From NCBI GenBank assembly GCA_012513815.1, contig JAAZBM010000003.1, positions 1 through 58,403 on the forward strand: 58,403 bases of DNA. Reading direction: 5' to 3'. The notes beneath the pieces were generated by a model that was not told where the DNA came from, did no database searches, and saw nothing but the letters and a program-made list of their open reading frames with translations. The translations under genes and the position numbers were made by a program. How positions within the stretch are numbered: the stretch's first letter is position 1; the number at the start of each line of letters is the position of its first letter. Shown here one piece after another: positions 37,985 through 46,542 of this stretch. Source of the DNA: Candidatus Sumerlaeota bacterium (GTDB lineage Bacteria; Sumerlaeota; Sumerlaeia; Sumerlaeales; Sumerlaeaceae).

Positions 37985-39196
37985 TTATTGCTCGATGCCG
38001 AGCAGAAGGCGGATGAAATCCGCTCCTTGGAGATTGGGCCATCGCCCTTTGGCGCATGATGCTTCACCATAGTCTAACACGAAATCCGGGACAATGCCGG
38101 GCCCCATTATCGCGAATGGAACAGGCCGATGCACATGGGTGCGTAACTTGACGGGTGTTGGATGGTCGCAGAGCACGGCAAACCGCGTCTGTTCGGGCGC
38201 GTTGTCCATAACGCGTTTGAGCAGACGATGGTCGAGATCCGTGATGGTGCGGATTTTGAGTTGCATGTCCCCGTCGTGTCCCGCTTCGTCCGGTGCTTCC
38301 ACATGAACATACACCAAGTCGTTTGTCTTGAGGGCTTCGATGACAGCGTCAGCTTTCCCCTCGAAATTCGTATTCCACAGGCCCGTCACTCCTTCGACCC
38401 GTGGCGTTTGCATTCCGGCAATCTTGCCGATGCCACGGATAAGGTCGACGGCACAAACCACAGCGCCCTTGACGCCGTAGAGTTCCTCGAAAGTCTTCAT
38501 GCTGGGGCGTTTGCCGATGCTCCATGGCCAAATGCTGTTGGCCGTTTGTTCGCCGCGTTTGGCGCGAGCGATGTTGACCGGATGCTTTTCGAGTACCGGC
38601 CATGAGGCACGAATCAAGTCGCGCAGGAGTGTCGCTGTTTCTTCGCCCTCGGGCGCTGTGGCGCGGGGCATGAGCGGTTCGAGCGGTTTATCCGGATTGT
38701 CGTGCGGTGGGGTAAGTTCGACGCATTTGCTCGCAGGTCTCGTAATCTGGAGGACATGACGATACGAAACGCCCGAATGGAAAATGATTCCGGGGAATTT
38801 TGGTTCGAGTTCCTCTTTGAGCGCGAGCACCAGTTGGCGCGATTCCTCTGTCGAGATATTGCCGGCGCTGTGCGTGATAATTTTTCCGTCGGCTATATGA
38901 ATCGTGTTCATTCGTGCGGCCAAATCTGTAGGGGCAAGTTCGACTCCGATGGCGGCAGCTTCGAGCACGCCGCGTCCTTCGAGACTGGAGCGTGGGTCGT
39001 AGCCCAGAACGGACAAATTCGCGACCGTAGAATCCGGCTTCATCCCCTCTGGGACCGTGTCGAGCAATCCACAGACACCTTCTTTGGCAATGCGGTCCAT
39101 ACAAGGCTTGTCTGCTGCTTCAATGATGGTCTTGCCGCCAAGCTCTTCTTGCTTGTCGTCAGCCATTCCGTCGCCGAGAAATATTACGTATTTCAT
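37985..39196 (-). CDS. apgM: 2,3-bisphosphoglycerate-independent phosphoglycerate mutase, archaeal type
   Basis: 403 residues from the ATG at 39196, where the family begins (MKYVIFLGDGMADDKQEEL); a longer frame to 39259 is rejected. It interconverts 3- and 2-phosphoglycerate in glycolysis. The alkaline-phosphatase-like metal site is visible: DGMAD at the start, nucleophile region DSTVANLSVLGYDP near residue 60, LTPPHDNPDKPLEPLMP near residue 160, and VHVEAPDEAGHDGD with the later His residues. This type is found in archaea and scattered bacteria, distinct from GpmI. Confidence 0.94.
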   Translation of the reverse strand: MKYVIFLGDGMADDKQEELGGKTIIEAADKPCMDRIAKEGVCGLLDTVPEGMKPDSTVANLSVLGYDPRSSLEGRGVLEAAAIGVELAPTDLAARMNTIHIADGKIITHSAGNISTEESRQLVLALKEELEPKFPGIIFHSGVSYRHVLQITRPASKCVELTPPHDNPDKPLEPLMPRATAPEGEETATLLRDLIRASWPVLEKHPVNIARAKRGEQTANSIWPWSIGKRPSMKTFEELYGVKGAVVCAVDLIRGIGKIAGMQTPRVEGVTGLWNTNFEGKADAVIEALKTNDLVYVHVEAPDEAGHDGDMQLKIRTITDLDHRLLKRVMDNAPEQTRFAVLCDHPTPVKLRTHVHRPVPFAIMGPGIVPDFVLDYGEASCAKGRWPNLQGADFIRLLLGIEQ

Positions 39197-39287
39197 CTTT
39201 GTATGTCCGCTACTCCCTTCAAAAAGTGTGTTACGTCGTGAATGATATAGCTTAATCATATATGATTGTCGCGTGAAAATAGTTTAC

Positions 39288-39319
39288 AAAAAAAGTGTCA
39301 ATCTGATGATTGGCACTTT
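39288..39319 (-). terminator. Terminator of the envelope operon (39343-45670)
   Basis: An 11-bp stem with one wobble (39292-39302 with 39309-39319) is followed on the minus strand by seven T. It separates the operon from apgM. Confidence 0.85.
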
Positions 39320-39342
39320 CGTTTACTGTTCTGTTCAGTTGT

Positions 39343-39735
39343 TTATTTTCTTGGTTTCGGCTGAATCAGTGTGAGTTTTCCCAGTGCCTTGTTCATCTCG
39401 ATGAATAAGGCATGCCAGTCGACTTGTGTTTTCGAGAAAGTGGCGTCGCTCATGCTGTGTACGGCCGCGAGCGATGGTGTGTCGCCGAGAACCTTCAGCA
39501 CGGATTCGGTCGGGTTCTTCATGAAGGGAACAACCGCTTCGTGGAATCTAAAAAGATTCACAGTGATGTTCTGAATCGTATCTTCGAAGGCTTGTTCTTC
39601 CTGAGCGGTGAACTTGCGCTCAGGTTCTTTCTCCGCAAAAAACTGAAAGAGATTCTTCCACAACACTGCGAAGTCTTTGACGACTTGCAATCTGTATTGC
39701 GGTGATGTAAATTCTTTCATACTTTTAGTTGCCAC
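39343..39735 (-). CDS. Small helical protein, unknown function
   Basis: 130 residues (Met6 is a possible alternative start). Probably all-helical, soluble, with no signal peptide, no Cys and no catalytic motif. It includes FFAEKEPERKFTAQEEQAFEDTI and ends in PKPRK. It is the last gene of a five-gene cluster; the 53-residue membrane protein gene ends 29 bases upstream. Function unknown. Confidence 0.65.
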   Translation of the reverse strand: MATKSMKEFTSPQYRLQVVKDFAVLWKNLFQFFAEKEPERKFTAQEEQAFEDTIQNITVNLFRFHEAVVPFMKNPTESVLKVLGDTPSLAAVHSMSDATFSKTQVDWHALFIEMNKALGKLTLIQPKPRK

Positions 39736-39764
39736 TTTAATTTGTTCTCCTAATAATAGCGGAA

Positions 39765-39926
39765 TTACTTATCTGCTTTTTTCGATTGTTTCTCAGGCTT
39801 AGGCGCTTTGGGTTTCTTCGGGCCGGTTTTGAACAATCCAAGTTTGATGAAGAAATACGCCATCGTAATCAGAATTCCAATGATTGTGAGAATTTCTGCT
39901 TGTATGACTATGTTCGTAAAATCCAT
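39765..39926 (-). CDS. 53-residue single-pass membrane protein
   Basis: An ATG at 39926 opens a frame of 53 codons: MDFTNIVIQAEILTII begins it, a transmembrane helix spans about residues 10-31, and the tail from residue 33 is Lys/Pro-rich (GPKKPKAPKPEKQSKK). GAAGGA lies ten bases before the start. By the positive-inside rule the tail should be cytosolic. It lies between the giant lipoprotein gene (81 bases upstream) and the small helical protein gene (29 bases downstream), so it is likely in the same transcript. Confidence 0.75.
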   Translation of the reverse strand: MDFTNIVIQAEILTIIGILITMAYFFIKLGLFKTGPKKPKAPKPEKQSKKADK

Positions 39927-40007
39927 AATTGTTCAATCCTTCTAGTCTTAGTTCCTCATTTGAGACTCCCGAGCATCGATTATGTTCGGGAATCTCATTG
40001 GTAAGGT

Positions 40008-43000
40008 TTAGTAGTTGACGATCTTGTCGGCTTTGAAAACTTGCTTGCGTGCTTCTGCGTCGATGCTTCTGAACTGGAGTTCAGCACGAAGTCTCTTGGC
40101 CTTGTTGAGTTGGTCATATGCTGTGTCGATGACGTCATCCGCGCCTACTCCGTCAAACTGATCCATGACATAGAGCTTCTGGAAGTTCATGGCGGATGTG
40201 CGAGCATACTGGACGCACTTGACAACTTGCTCATGCATACCTTCTTTGCCCTTGGGCGGTGCAAGATGGATGGTGCGGAGGTAGATGTTGTTGATTGTAT
40301 CGAAGTATTCGTTGGGGTTCATTCTGCCCGAGAGCGAGATGCTTGCACGCGCGCCTGTAGGCGATGCGACGAGGCGCTTCAGGAAGGCCGGGCCCGTCTC
40401 GATGACGTTTGTGAATCTGACAAAGGCGTCATCGAGTTGGTCAAAGATTTCGGTGACAGCGTCAAAGTAAACTTGTTCTTGCATCGTAAGCTCGACTTCA
40501 TCAACCTTCTCGATGGCTTTTCTCATCCCATTATAGGATGAACCATAGGACTTGTTGCGGAAGTCAATGACCGAGTTATTCATGAACGACTTGGCATCGT
40601 CGATGGCCTGAGCGGAATAGCTTTCTGCTCCGGCATCAAGCAGCGCGTTGAGTCTGTCTGTCTGCTGCGAAAGGTTCTGTTCGAGAATCTGTGGTGTTGT
40701 CTCGATGACACGTGCGAGGCTTGCTTCGATGTCGTTGAGCTTAATCTCGACGGCGTCAAAGTTTCTTGTGTTATATTCGCATCTTGCGTCATGGAGTTCT
40801 TCCACCAGTCTCTTGACCTCGACCGGGTTGAACCAGTTTGCGCCTGCGCTTGTGGCGTTGTTCAGGGCTTTGTAGAGGTTATCGATTCTTTCTTGGAAGG
40901 TCCAATCGCGAGCGTGATCAAGCGCGAGTTGCGATTGATAGACGGCAAGCTTTGCGACTTCCTGTCCTTCGAGTCTGCATTCGGGTCTGGAACTCTTGAG
41001 AAGTCCTTCCGCGAGGTCTGCGTTGATTTGCGAGTCGGTGAGCAGTGGATGCTGTGACATGTTTCCGCCATAGCGCAGTGCAAGCGCTCCGGTCTCACGT
41101 GCTTTGACGACGTTGTAATTGCGTGCCTTTTCGGCGGCTTCAACGGCTCTCTGGCTGACTTCGTAAGCCTGAACGTTATTGCCGGCGTTAATCATTTTCT
41201 GTGCTTCGGAAATGAGATTTGCGGCCTCGTTCATCGCTGCGGGCGCGAACATTTGGCTACCGGCGCTCTTGGCCATATTCATCTTGTTGCGAGCATTGGA
41301 GAGGTTGGTCTGTGCGGCTTTGCGTGATGCTTTGCTTTCGGCTTCGAGCACAGTGCGCTGTGCGCGAACGGCGGCTTCGTAAGCTCCGGCGTAATCCTGA
41401 GCTTCGAGTTTCCGCTGCGATTCTTGGATGGCAGTTTTGGCATCAGCGATTGACGCGGGGTAGTACTTGCGAACATGCTGAATGCGGATTTCGTCGTTGA
41501 TGAGCGCGTCGACCTGACCCCAAAGTCCTCTGACTGTTGTGGATTGGTCTTCTTGCGCGGGCTGCGTTTGCTGAACGACAAACGGTGCGCCTTCGGTCGG
41601 CTTCTCATAGGATTTGCCCGATACGTTTTCCGAGAGCGGGTTGTTTGTTGTTGCGGCTGCGGGAACAGCATTGGTCACAGGCACACCGGGGACATCCAGT
41701 CCGCCGCCGAGCATGCTATCGTATCTGTTCGTGTCGCTGCCACCGGGTGTTCCGTCATAGATATCGCCTGTCACAAGTCTGTTGACCATATGTTCGCTGC
41801 GATTCTGTTCGACGTTCGTTTTGCGAATCATTTCCTGCTTGATGTTCTCGATGTACGAGCGTGCGCAAGCAGCGGCTTCGACCGCATTACGTGTTTGTTT
41901 CTGGTCGAGCAACGCTTGTGTGTTGACAATCATCTTGTTGATTTCGGAGACCTGTACAGGCGCGAGCGCGATGGCTTGTTGTCTTTCGAGAACGCTGAGT
42001 TCGTTCTGCACTCTGAGAAGCGTGTAGCGAGCGGTGACTCCGTAGGTGTCATCTTCGACTTTAGCGGCCTGAGTCGAGGCCAATTTTCCGTCCTCGATGG
42101 CTTTGCTATACTTTTTGATTTCGCGAGCCTGAGTTGCGCCGGAGAGCATCTTTTCGGCTTCGTCGAGTCTGGCTCCGAGGTTTGCTTCATTGATAAGTCT
42201 TCTTGCTTCAGCGCTGGCCCAGAGTTGGTCGTTCGAGAAAACTTCATTCATGCGTGAGTAGGTTTTCTTGGCGATTGCTTCGACGGCTGTTGCCTTTTCA
42301 ATTTCGTTAAACGCCAAATCATTGAACGCTTCGTCCATTCTTGCAAGCTCGGCAAGAGCATCATTAGCGGTGAGCTTGGCGCTTTGGAATTCGTTATTAG
42401 CGAAGAGGTCTTCGGACTTCTTAATCATTTCCGTGACAGAAGAAATACGTCCGGGAATGTACTTTTCAATCTTTTCGTCCTCGAACTTAGCCTTTTGAGT
42501 GTTAGCCTTGGCGATCTTGTCTCTGGCGCTTTCGATGCGTGATTCATAGACGAGACGTTGCGCGTCGCCGCGAAGTTTTTCGGCGGAAGTGATAGCGGTG
42601 TCATACTGCTTATCCCAGAAGGCAGCGAGCGTTTCGGTCATGAGATTCTGGCATGTGGTCAGATTTTCACGGGCGAAGAGATTTGCTTCGTTCTCAATGG
42701 CTTCATCCATCGACTTCTGAGCTTGCTGCAGGAGATCCTCACAGTTTCTCTTCTTCGTTTCGGCGATCGCTTCGTGGGTTTGCGTCACCGTTGCGGTCAT
42801 ATCCGCGAAAGCTTTTTTATACTGTCTTTCCTTCACGACGGCGTTCGTATACTTGACGATTTGTTCGTCGAGCAAGTTGAGTGCTGTCGCGTTATAGACG
42901 GATGCCTTTGCCTTGTCGAGACTATCGCGCAAGTCCTTGAGTTCTGCGAGACGTGTGTCTGCAGCGGCCTTCTTGGCGGCCATAAGGATTACGACATCAT

Positions 43001-43544
43001 TCTGGATTTCAGCAGAAATCTTGATTGTCTTTTCGAACTTTTGCTTCGAGTAAGCGGTATCCATGTCAAGCGATGCTTTTTCGGCTCTGTCAAACAGGGG
43101 TTGGTTTTCCATCGGTCCATCGTTCGCCCGTGCGACCTCCATTGACTTTTTGGCTGCGTCAACTTCGTCCGCTGCGAACTGTGCAGTTGCGCTTTCCAGT
43201 GCGGATTTTGCCGATGCTACGGCTTCCTTCGCTTGCGCTTTAGCTCCGTCCGCGTCATCTCCGGAATATGCTTGTTGAGCATTTTTGAGAGCGGAGTTGG
43301 CGGCCTCGAAACTTGACTTACTTTGGTCGTACTTTGGAGCATTCCAAAGCATGGCCTGGTGGATTAGCTTTTCGGCTTTATCCATATCCCATTTAGCCAA
43401 TTGTTTACCGCATCCTGTAAACGAGATGCATGCCACGACAATCATAGTCGTTGTCAAGGCTGTTTTGCTGGAGTTCAGACACTTACCCACGGTGGTCATC
43501 CTTCTTTCTATTTGCGACTTCATTTTAGCTTTATTATTTTCCAT
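40008..43544 (-). CDS. Giant helical-repeat lipoprotein
   Basis: About 1178 residues from the ATG at 43544. A later start (GTG near 43487, with AAGGA well spaced) is possible and would give a more standard signal sequence; the hydrophobic stretch TTMIVVACISFTGC ends in a lipobox-like FTGC, so the mature protein should be a lipoprotein with Cys at about residue 46. The rest is almost wholly helical and Ala/Lys/Glu-rich. Eight or nine helical-hairpin units recur, each with the style A...Y..A...L..A......Y..A...A..A...A that recalls DUF4398 (for example APKYDQSKSSFEAANSAL, YPASIADAKTAIQESQRKL, FAPAAMNEAANLISEAQKM). A Pro/Thr/Asn-rich break lies near residue 590-650. Function unknown; the size would let it span the periplasm. 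It is the middle of the five-gene cluster. Confidence 0.85.
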   Translation of the reverse strand: MENNKAKMKSQIERRMTTVGKCLNSSKTALTTTMIVVACISFTGCGKQLAKWDMDKAEKLIHQAMLWNAPKYDQSKSSFEAANSALKNAQQAYSGDDADGAKAQAKEAVASAKSALESATAQFAADEVDAAKKSMEVARANDGPMENQPLFDRAEKASLDMDTAYSKQKFEKTIKISAEIQNDVVILMAAKKAAADTRLAELKDLRDSLDKAKASVYNATALNLLDEQIVKYTNAVVKERQYKKAFADMTATVTQTHEAIAETKKRNCEDLLQQAQKSMDEAIENEANLFARENLTTCQNLMTETLAAFWDKQYDTAITSAEKLRGDAQRLVYESRIESARDKIAKANTQKAKFEDEKIEKYIPGRISSVTEMIKKSEDLFANNEFQSAKLTANDALAELARMDEAFNDLAFNEIEKATAVEAIAKKTYSRMNEVFSNDQLWASAEARRLINEANLGARLDEAEKMLSGATQAREIKKYSKAIEDGKLASTQAAKVEDDTYGVTARYTLLRVQNELSVLERQQAIALAPVQVSEINKMIVNTQALLDQKQTRNAVEAAACARSYIENIKQEMIRKTNVEQNRSEHMVNRLVTGDIYDGTPGGSDTNRYDSMLGGGLDVPGVPVTNAVPAAATTNNPLSENVSGKSYEKPTEGAPFVVQQTQPAQEDQSTTVRGLWGQVDALINDEIRIQHVRKYYPASIADAKTAIQESQRKLEAQDYAGAYEAAVRAQRTVLEAESKASRKAAQTNLSNARNKMNMAKSAGSQMFAPAAMNEAANLISEAQKMINAGNNVQAYEVSQRAVEAAEKARNYNVVKARETGALALRYGGNMSQHPLLTDSQINADLAEGLLKSSRPECRLEGQEVAKLAVYQSQLALDHARDWTFQERIDNLYKALNNATSAGANWFNPVEVKRLVEELHDARCEYNTRNFDAVEIKLNDIEASLARVIETTPQILEQNLSQQTDRLNALLDAGAESYSAQAIDDAKSFMNNSVIDFRNKSYGSSYNGMRKAIEKVDEVELTMQEQVYFDAVTEIFDQLDDAFVRFTNVIETGPAFLKRLVASPTGARASISLSGRMNPNEYFDTINNIYLRTIHLAPPKGKEGMHEQVVKCVQYARTSAMNFQKLYVMDQFDGVGADDVIDTAYDQLNKAKRLRAELQFRSIDAEARKQVFKADKIVNY

Positions 43545-43558
43545 AATCAAAATTTAGT

Positions 43559-44086
43559 TTACTTCGTCATCATATAATATGCCGTCGCCGCAAGCGCGAT
43601 GAGTACGACAATCGATATGATCGTTTTCTTTTTCTTCCCTGCGGCATTCTTATTCTTGTCGCCGCCTTTGACATTCACTTCCGCTTTGACTCTTGTTGAC
43701 GAGTCAAACTTGTAACCCTGAGCAATATATTGGAGCGCTCCATGCACTTCAGCGATAGAGAGTCTGACCTTGTGCCATTGCAAGAGGTAAATCTGTCTGT
43801 CCTGTGCGGGCTTTTCTCTGATATCGTCGAGCGAATAGATACGCTTGAGCAAGTCAGTCATGAGAGCTGTGTTGAGACTGATTCCCGCGGGCAGTTTTTG
43901 CGAGAGTGCCCGCTGGATTTTCGATATTTCTGTTCTCACACGCAAGAAGTTTTGTTCATGCTCCTGCGTGATGGGTTGCATTCCCATCGCATAATGCATG
44001 AACTGCCTGACGGTTTTCCAGTCTTCGGCGAGTTTTGCCGACTCTGCGAGCCTGACTTCTTCGGGTGATGGACCTTTCTGTGCCAT
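43559..44086 (-). CDS. Tail-anchored helical membrane protein
   Basis: 175 residues. The first 135 are soluble and mostly helical (AQKGPSPEEVRLAESAKLAEDW at the start, without a signal peptide); a Lys-rich stretch (KGGDKNKNAAGKKKK) leads into a C-terminal transmembrane helix (TIISIVVLIALAATAYYMM) and a two-residue tail. The bulk should therefore be cytosolic with a C-terminal anchor. It ends 14 bases before the giant lipoprotein gene. No family recognised. Confidence 0.75.
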   Translation of the reverse strand: MAQKGPSPEEVRLAESAKLAEDWKTVRQFMHYAMGMQPITQEHEQNFLRVRTEISKIQRALSQKLPAGISLNTALMTDLLKRIYSLDDIREKPAQDRQIYLLQWHKVRLSIAEVHGALQYIAQGYKFDSSTRVKAEVNVKGGDKNKNAAGKKKKTIISIVVLIALAATAYYMMTK

Positions 44087-44197
44087 TCTGTATCTCAGTT
44101 TTCTTTAATAAATGTTTTTGCTTCGAAATTGCTTTTCAATGATTTACAATGTTAGTAAGGAAATTATAATATATTGTTGTCTCGTTGTCGTTTTCTG

Positions 44198-45670
44198 TTA
44201 GAAGGCCGCTTGTCCGCCTCCGGCTCCGGGTCCGGCCATGCCGGGTCCGCCCATACCGGGGCCACCCATCATGCCGGGCATTCCGCCGCCCATACCCATG
44301 TTAGCTCCCATAGCGCCGTTCGCGTTGTTCGTATTGTTTTCGCGATTTTGCGGAGGAATATAGTTTGTTGGGAGTGGAACACGCACACGTTCTGCTGCAG
44401 GATCGGGGATTGTGTCAGGCGCGGTTTCTTCGAGTGCTGCTTCCATTGCGCTTGTGATAAATTGCTTTGAGACTTCAGGTCTGAGAGCCGTGATGGGGAA
44501 GCCTTGTCCGGTGATTGCGGAGAGCTTGATTGCTCCGGCGACATATGCTTCGTCCATTTCGGGGACAGATGGTCCACCGGGAATATACACGGGGTAGAAG
44601 TCGCTGCGAGGATCTTCGGGATCGATGCGATAGGAGGCGAGGAATCTGTTTTGCCATTCGCGCAGATAATCGTCTCTCATGCGCTGCAACTCCATAATTG
44701 TGGGAGGTTGCGCAATGTTCTTTGAGCCGGCCCAAGGCATTGGGTTTGGCTCGGGGTTACCTTCGGAGAGGATGTGCATCAGGAAAAATCTCATGATGCT
44801 TTGTGTTTCTTGTGTGTAGTTCGTGGTCTTGCCGGAGGTCGGGTCAATGACGATTCCGCTTCTGCCAAGCTGCAGAGGGGGCGGACCGGTTCTCTCGGCA
44901 ATCATACTTTTGTAATCAACGACGGTGTTTGGCGCAAGATACTCGACTTGGTGAAGCACACGCAGAAGGAGGACGCGCAGGCGATTCGCTTCGGGGCCGA
45001 TGACATCCGCGGATGAGATTTTGATATCTCCGTAGACTCCGTCACCCGCGATACCGTTATCCATGATGCCGTCATCCTGCACATTGATGCCTTGCTCAGA
45101 CATCCATCTTTTGAGGTCTTCCTCTTTTTTATCCTTGTCGACAGGGACTTTGACGACGTTGACATCTTCGAGCATTTGCCCGGTCACTGCGCAGAGCACT
45201 CTTTGTCCGAGAAACACAGTGACATACTGTATTTGCGGGTCTCTGGTCGCGATGATTGTGAGAGCGTTAGAGGCTGTGCTTTGTACACCTTGAACAGCTC
45301 TCATGAAGCTTTGCATAGGGGAGATTTGCGGCGTGTTATTTGCCATCATGCCGCCCATGCCCATGCCCGCACCCATGCCCGCGCCCCAGTCGCCGATTTG
45401 CATTTCGGGACGTTCGACAGTGTTTCCCAACATGTCTCCGCCGGCAGTGCGTGCAGAATACATTTGGAACGTTTTCGCGTAGTCGCTGGCTGTGCTGGCC
45501 GCGTTTTTAGCGCGTTGCATGTAGAGCGGGGAATTGATTGCCTGCGATGCTCCCATAGAATCCGAAACTGCCATTGCGGCTGTCGTGTCGAGCAACATTT
45601 GTGCATCGCTTGTTGCCGGTAGTAACACCGCGGTTCCGATCGCTGCGGTCATCATCATCCAACGCATCAT
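44198..45670 (-). CDS. Exported protein with Gly/Met/Pro tail, unknown function
   Basis: 490 residues. A signal peptide spans about residues 1-23 (MMRWMMMTAAIGTAVLLPATSDA). A first low-complexity patch (GAGMGAGMGMGGMMANN) lies near residue 100, a mixed domain covers about 110-420 (IQYVTVFLGQRVLCAVTGQ; EANRLRVLLLRVLHQVEYL; YPVYIPGGPSVPEMDEAY), and the last 40 residues are Gly/Met/Pro repeats ending GGGQAAF. No catalytic motif was recognised. The tail resembles that of the pilus-locus protein at 9803-10486. It is the first gene of the cluster, 111 bases ahead of the tail-anchored protein gene. Confidence 0.78.
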   Translation of the reverse strand: MMRWMMMTAAIGTAVLLPATSDAQMLLDTTAAMAVSDSMGASQAINSPLYMQRAKNAASTASDYAKTFQMYSARTAGGDMLGNTVERPEMQIGDWGAGMGAGMGMGGMMANNTPQISPMQSFMRAVQGVQSTASNALTIIATRDPQIQYVTVFLGQRVLCAVTGQMLEDVNVVKVPVDKDKKEEDLKRWMSEQGINVQDDGIMDNGIAGDGVYGDIKISSADVIGPEANRLRVLLLRVLHQVEYLAPNTVVDYKSMIAERTGPPPLQLGRSGIVIDPTSGKTTNYTQETQSIMRFFLMHILSEGNPEPNPMPWAGSKNIAQPPTIMELQRMRDDYLREWQNRFLASYRIDPEDPRSDFYPVYIPGGPSVPEMDEAYVAGAIKLSAITGQGFPITALRPEVSKQFITSAMEAALEETAPDTIPDPAAERVRVPLPTNYIPPQNRENNTNNANGAMGANMGMGGGMPGMMGGPGMGGPGMAGPGAGGGQAAF

Positions 45671-45847
45671 AGTTATAGTCCCTTCGGTTCAGTTGTTCAA
45701 GTTCTGTCAACGCACAGCCAAGGTCAATAGGGATACTTCAGAGAACACACGCTCAACAGGCGAATGATTCTAAAGTACTCATTTGTCCTTACTTATGCGC
45801 GTTTTGTTTTTACCAAAAAACGCTTTAATCTTATGTACTACTTACAA

Positions 45848-45877
45848 ATTATACAATATAAAGGTAAGTCAGTGCAA
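45848..45877 (-). promoter_or_regulatory. Predicted sigma-70 promoter of the envelope operon
   Basis: On the minus strand a perfect -10 TATAAT (45848-45853) lies 18 bases from a TTGCAC -35 (45872-45877). It would start transcription about 170 bases before the 44198-45670 gene, in the divergent region shared with panD. Confidence 0.5.
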
Positions 45878-45983
45878 GAAAAGAATAACATTTTGTGACA
45901 AATATTAGTGGAAAAAAGATCATTTTGGCACAAAAAAGCAAAAACCTTACTGAAAAGTCTCACTTTTGTTGTTCTTATATACC

Positions 45984-46346
45984 ATGTTAAGAAAAGTATT
46001 GCACAGTAAAATTCACCACGCCAATTGCACGGGTGCCGTCATGAGTTATGTTGGTTCGATTACTCTTGACCCTGATATTTATGAGGCGATTGGTATGCGC
46101 CCGAACGATTGCGTTTTGATTGCCAATTGTCGTAATGGTGCTCGTTTTGAAACTTACATCCTCAAAGGCGAGCGTGGTTCGGGTGTCGTTGAAGTTAATG
46201 GTGCTGCCGCCCATTTGGCACAGGCGGGCGACCAACTTATTATTATGCATTTTGCGCTGATGAGCGATGACGAATATTCGAGTCATCATCCGCAGGTGAT
46301 TGTTCTTGATGAGCAGAACCATATCAGTCAACGTTTGAGCTACTGA
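45984..46346 (+). CDS. panD: Aspartate 1-decarboxylase
   Basis: 120 residues from the ATG at 45984 (an earlier frame opening at 45966 adds six residues the family lacks). It makes beta-alanine from aspartate for pantothenate and CoA synthesis. The proenzyme cuts itself between Gly24 and Ser25 (YVGSIT) to form the pyruvoyl cofactor; Lys9, Arg54 and Tyr58 of the active site are in their usual places, with NGAAAHLAQ-GD following. No panB or panC lies next to it. No Shine-Dalgarno sequence is seen. The 300-base region upstream is shared with the divergent envelope operon. Confidence 0.95.
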   Translation: MLRKVLHSKIHHANCTGAVMSYVGSITLDPDIYEAIGMRPNDCVLIANCRNGARFETYILKGERGSGVVEVNGAAAHLAQAGDQLIIMHFALMSDDEYSSHHPQVIVLDEQNHISQRLSY

Positions 46347-46471
46347 TTTGTTATCATAATTTCGCATTTTTTTGTGATTTGTGTTTATTGTCCATTGTCT
46401 CAATTTTGCTTATTCGGGATGCAAACGCTTTACTTGTTTCGGAAACGATGTTCGTGTTTAGTGTTTTGTGC

Positions 46472-46502
46472 TTGACTTTGCAGAGTTGCAGTATGATATA
46501 AT
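46472..46502 (+). promoter_or_regulatory. Predicted sigma-70 promoter of the symporter gene
   Basis: TTGACT (46472-46477) and a perfect TATAAT (46497-46502) with a 19-base spacer, 41 bases before the symporter start. Confidence 0.55.
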
Positions 46503-46542
46503 TTCGTTTAGTATGCTAATTATTTAGAAAGAGGTTTCACTT

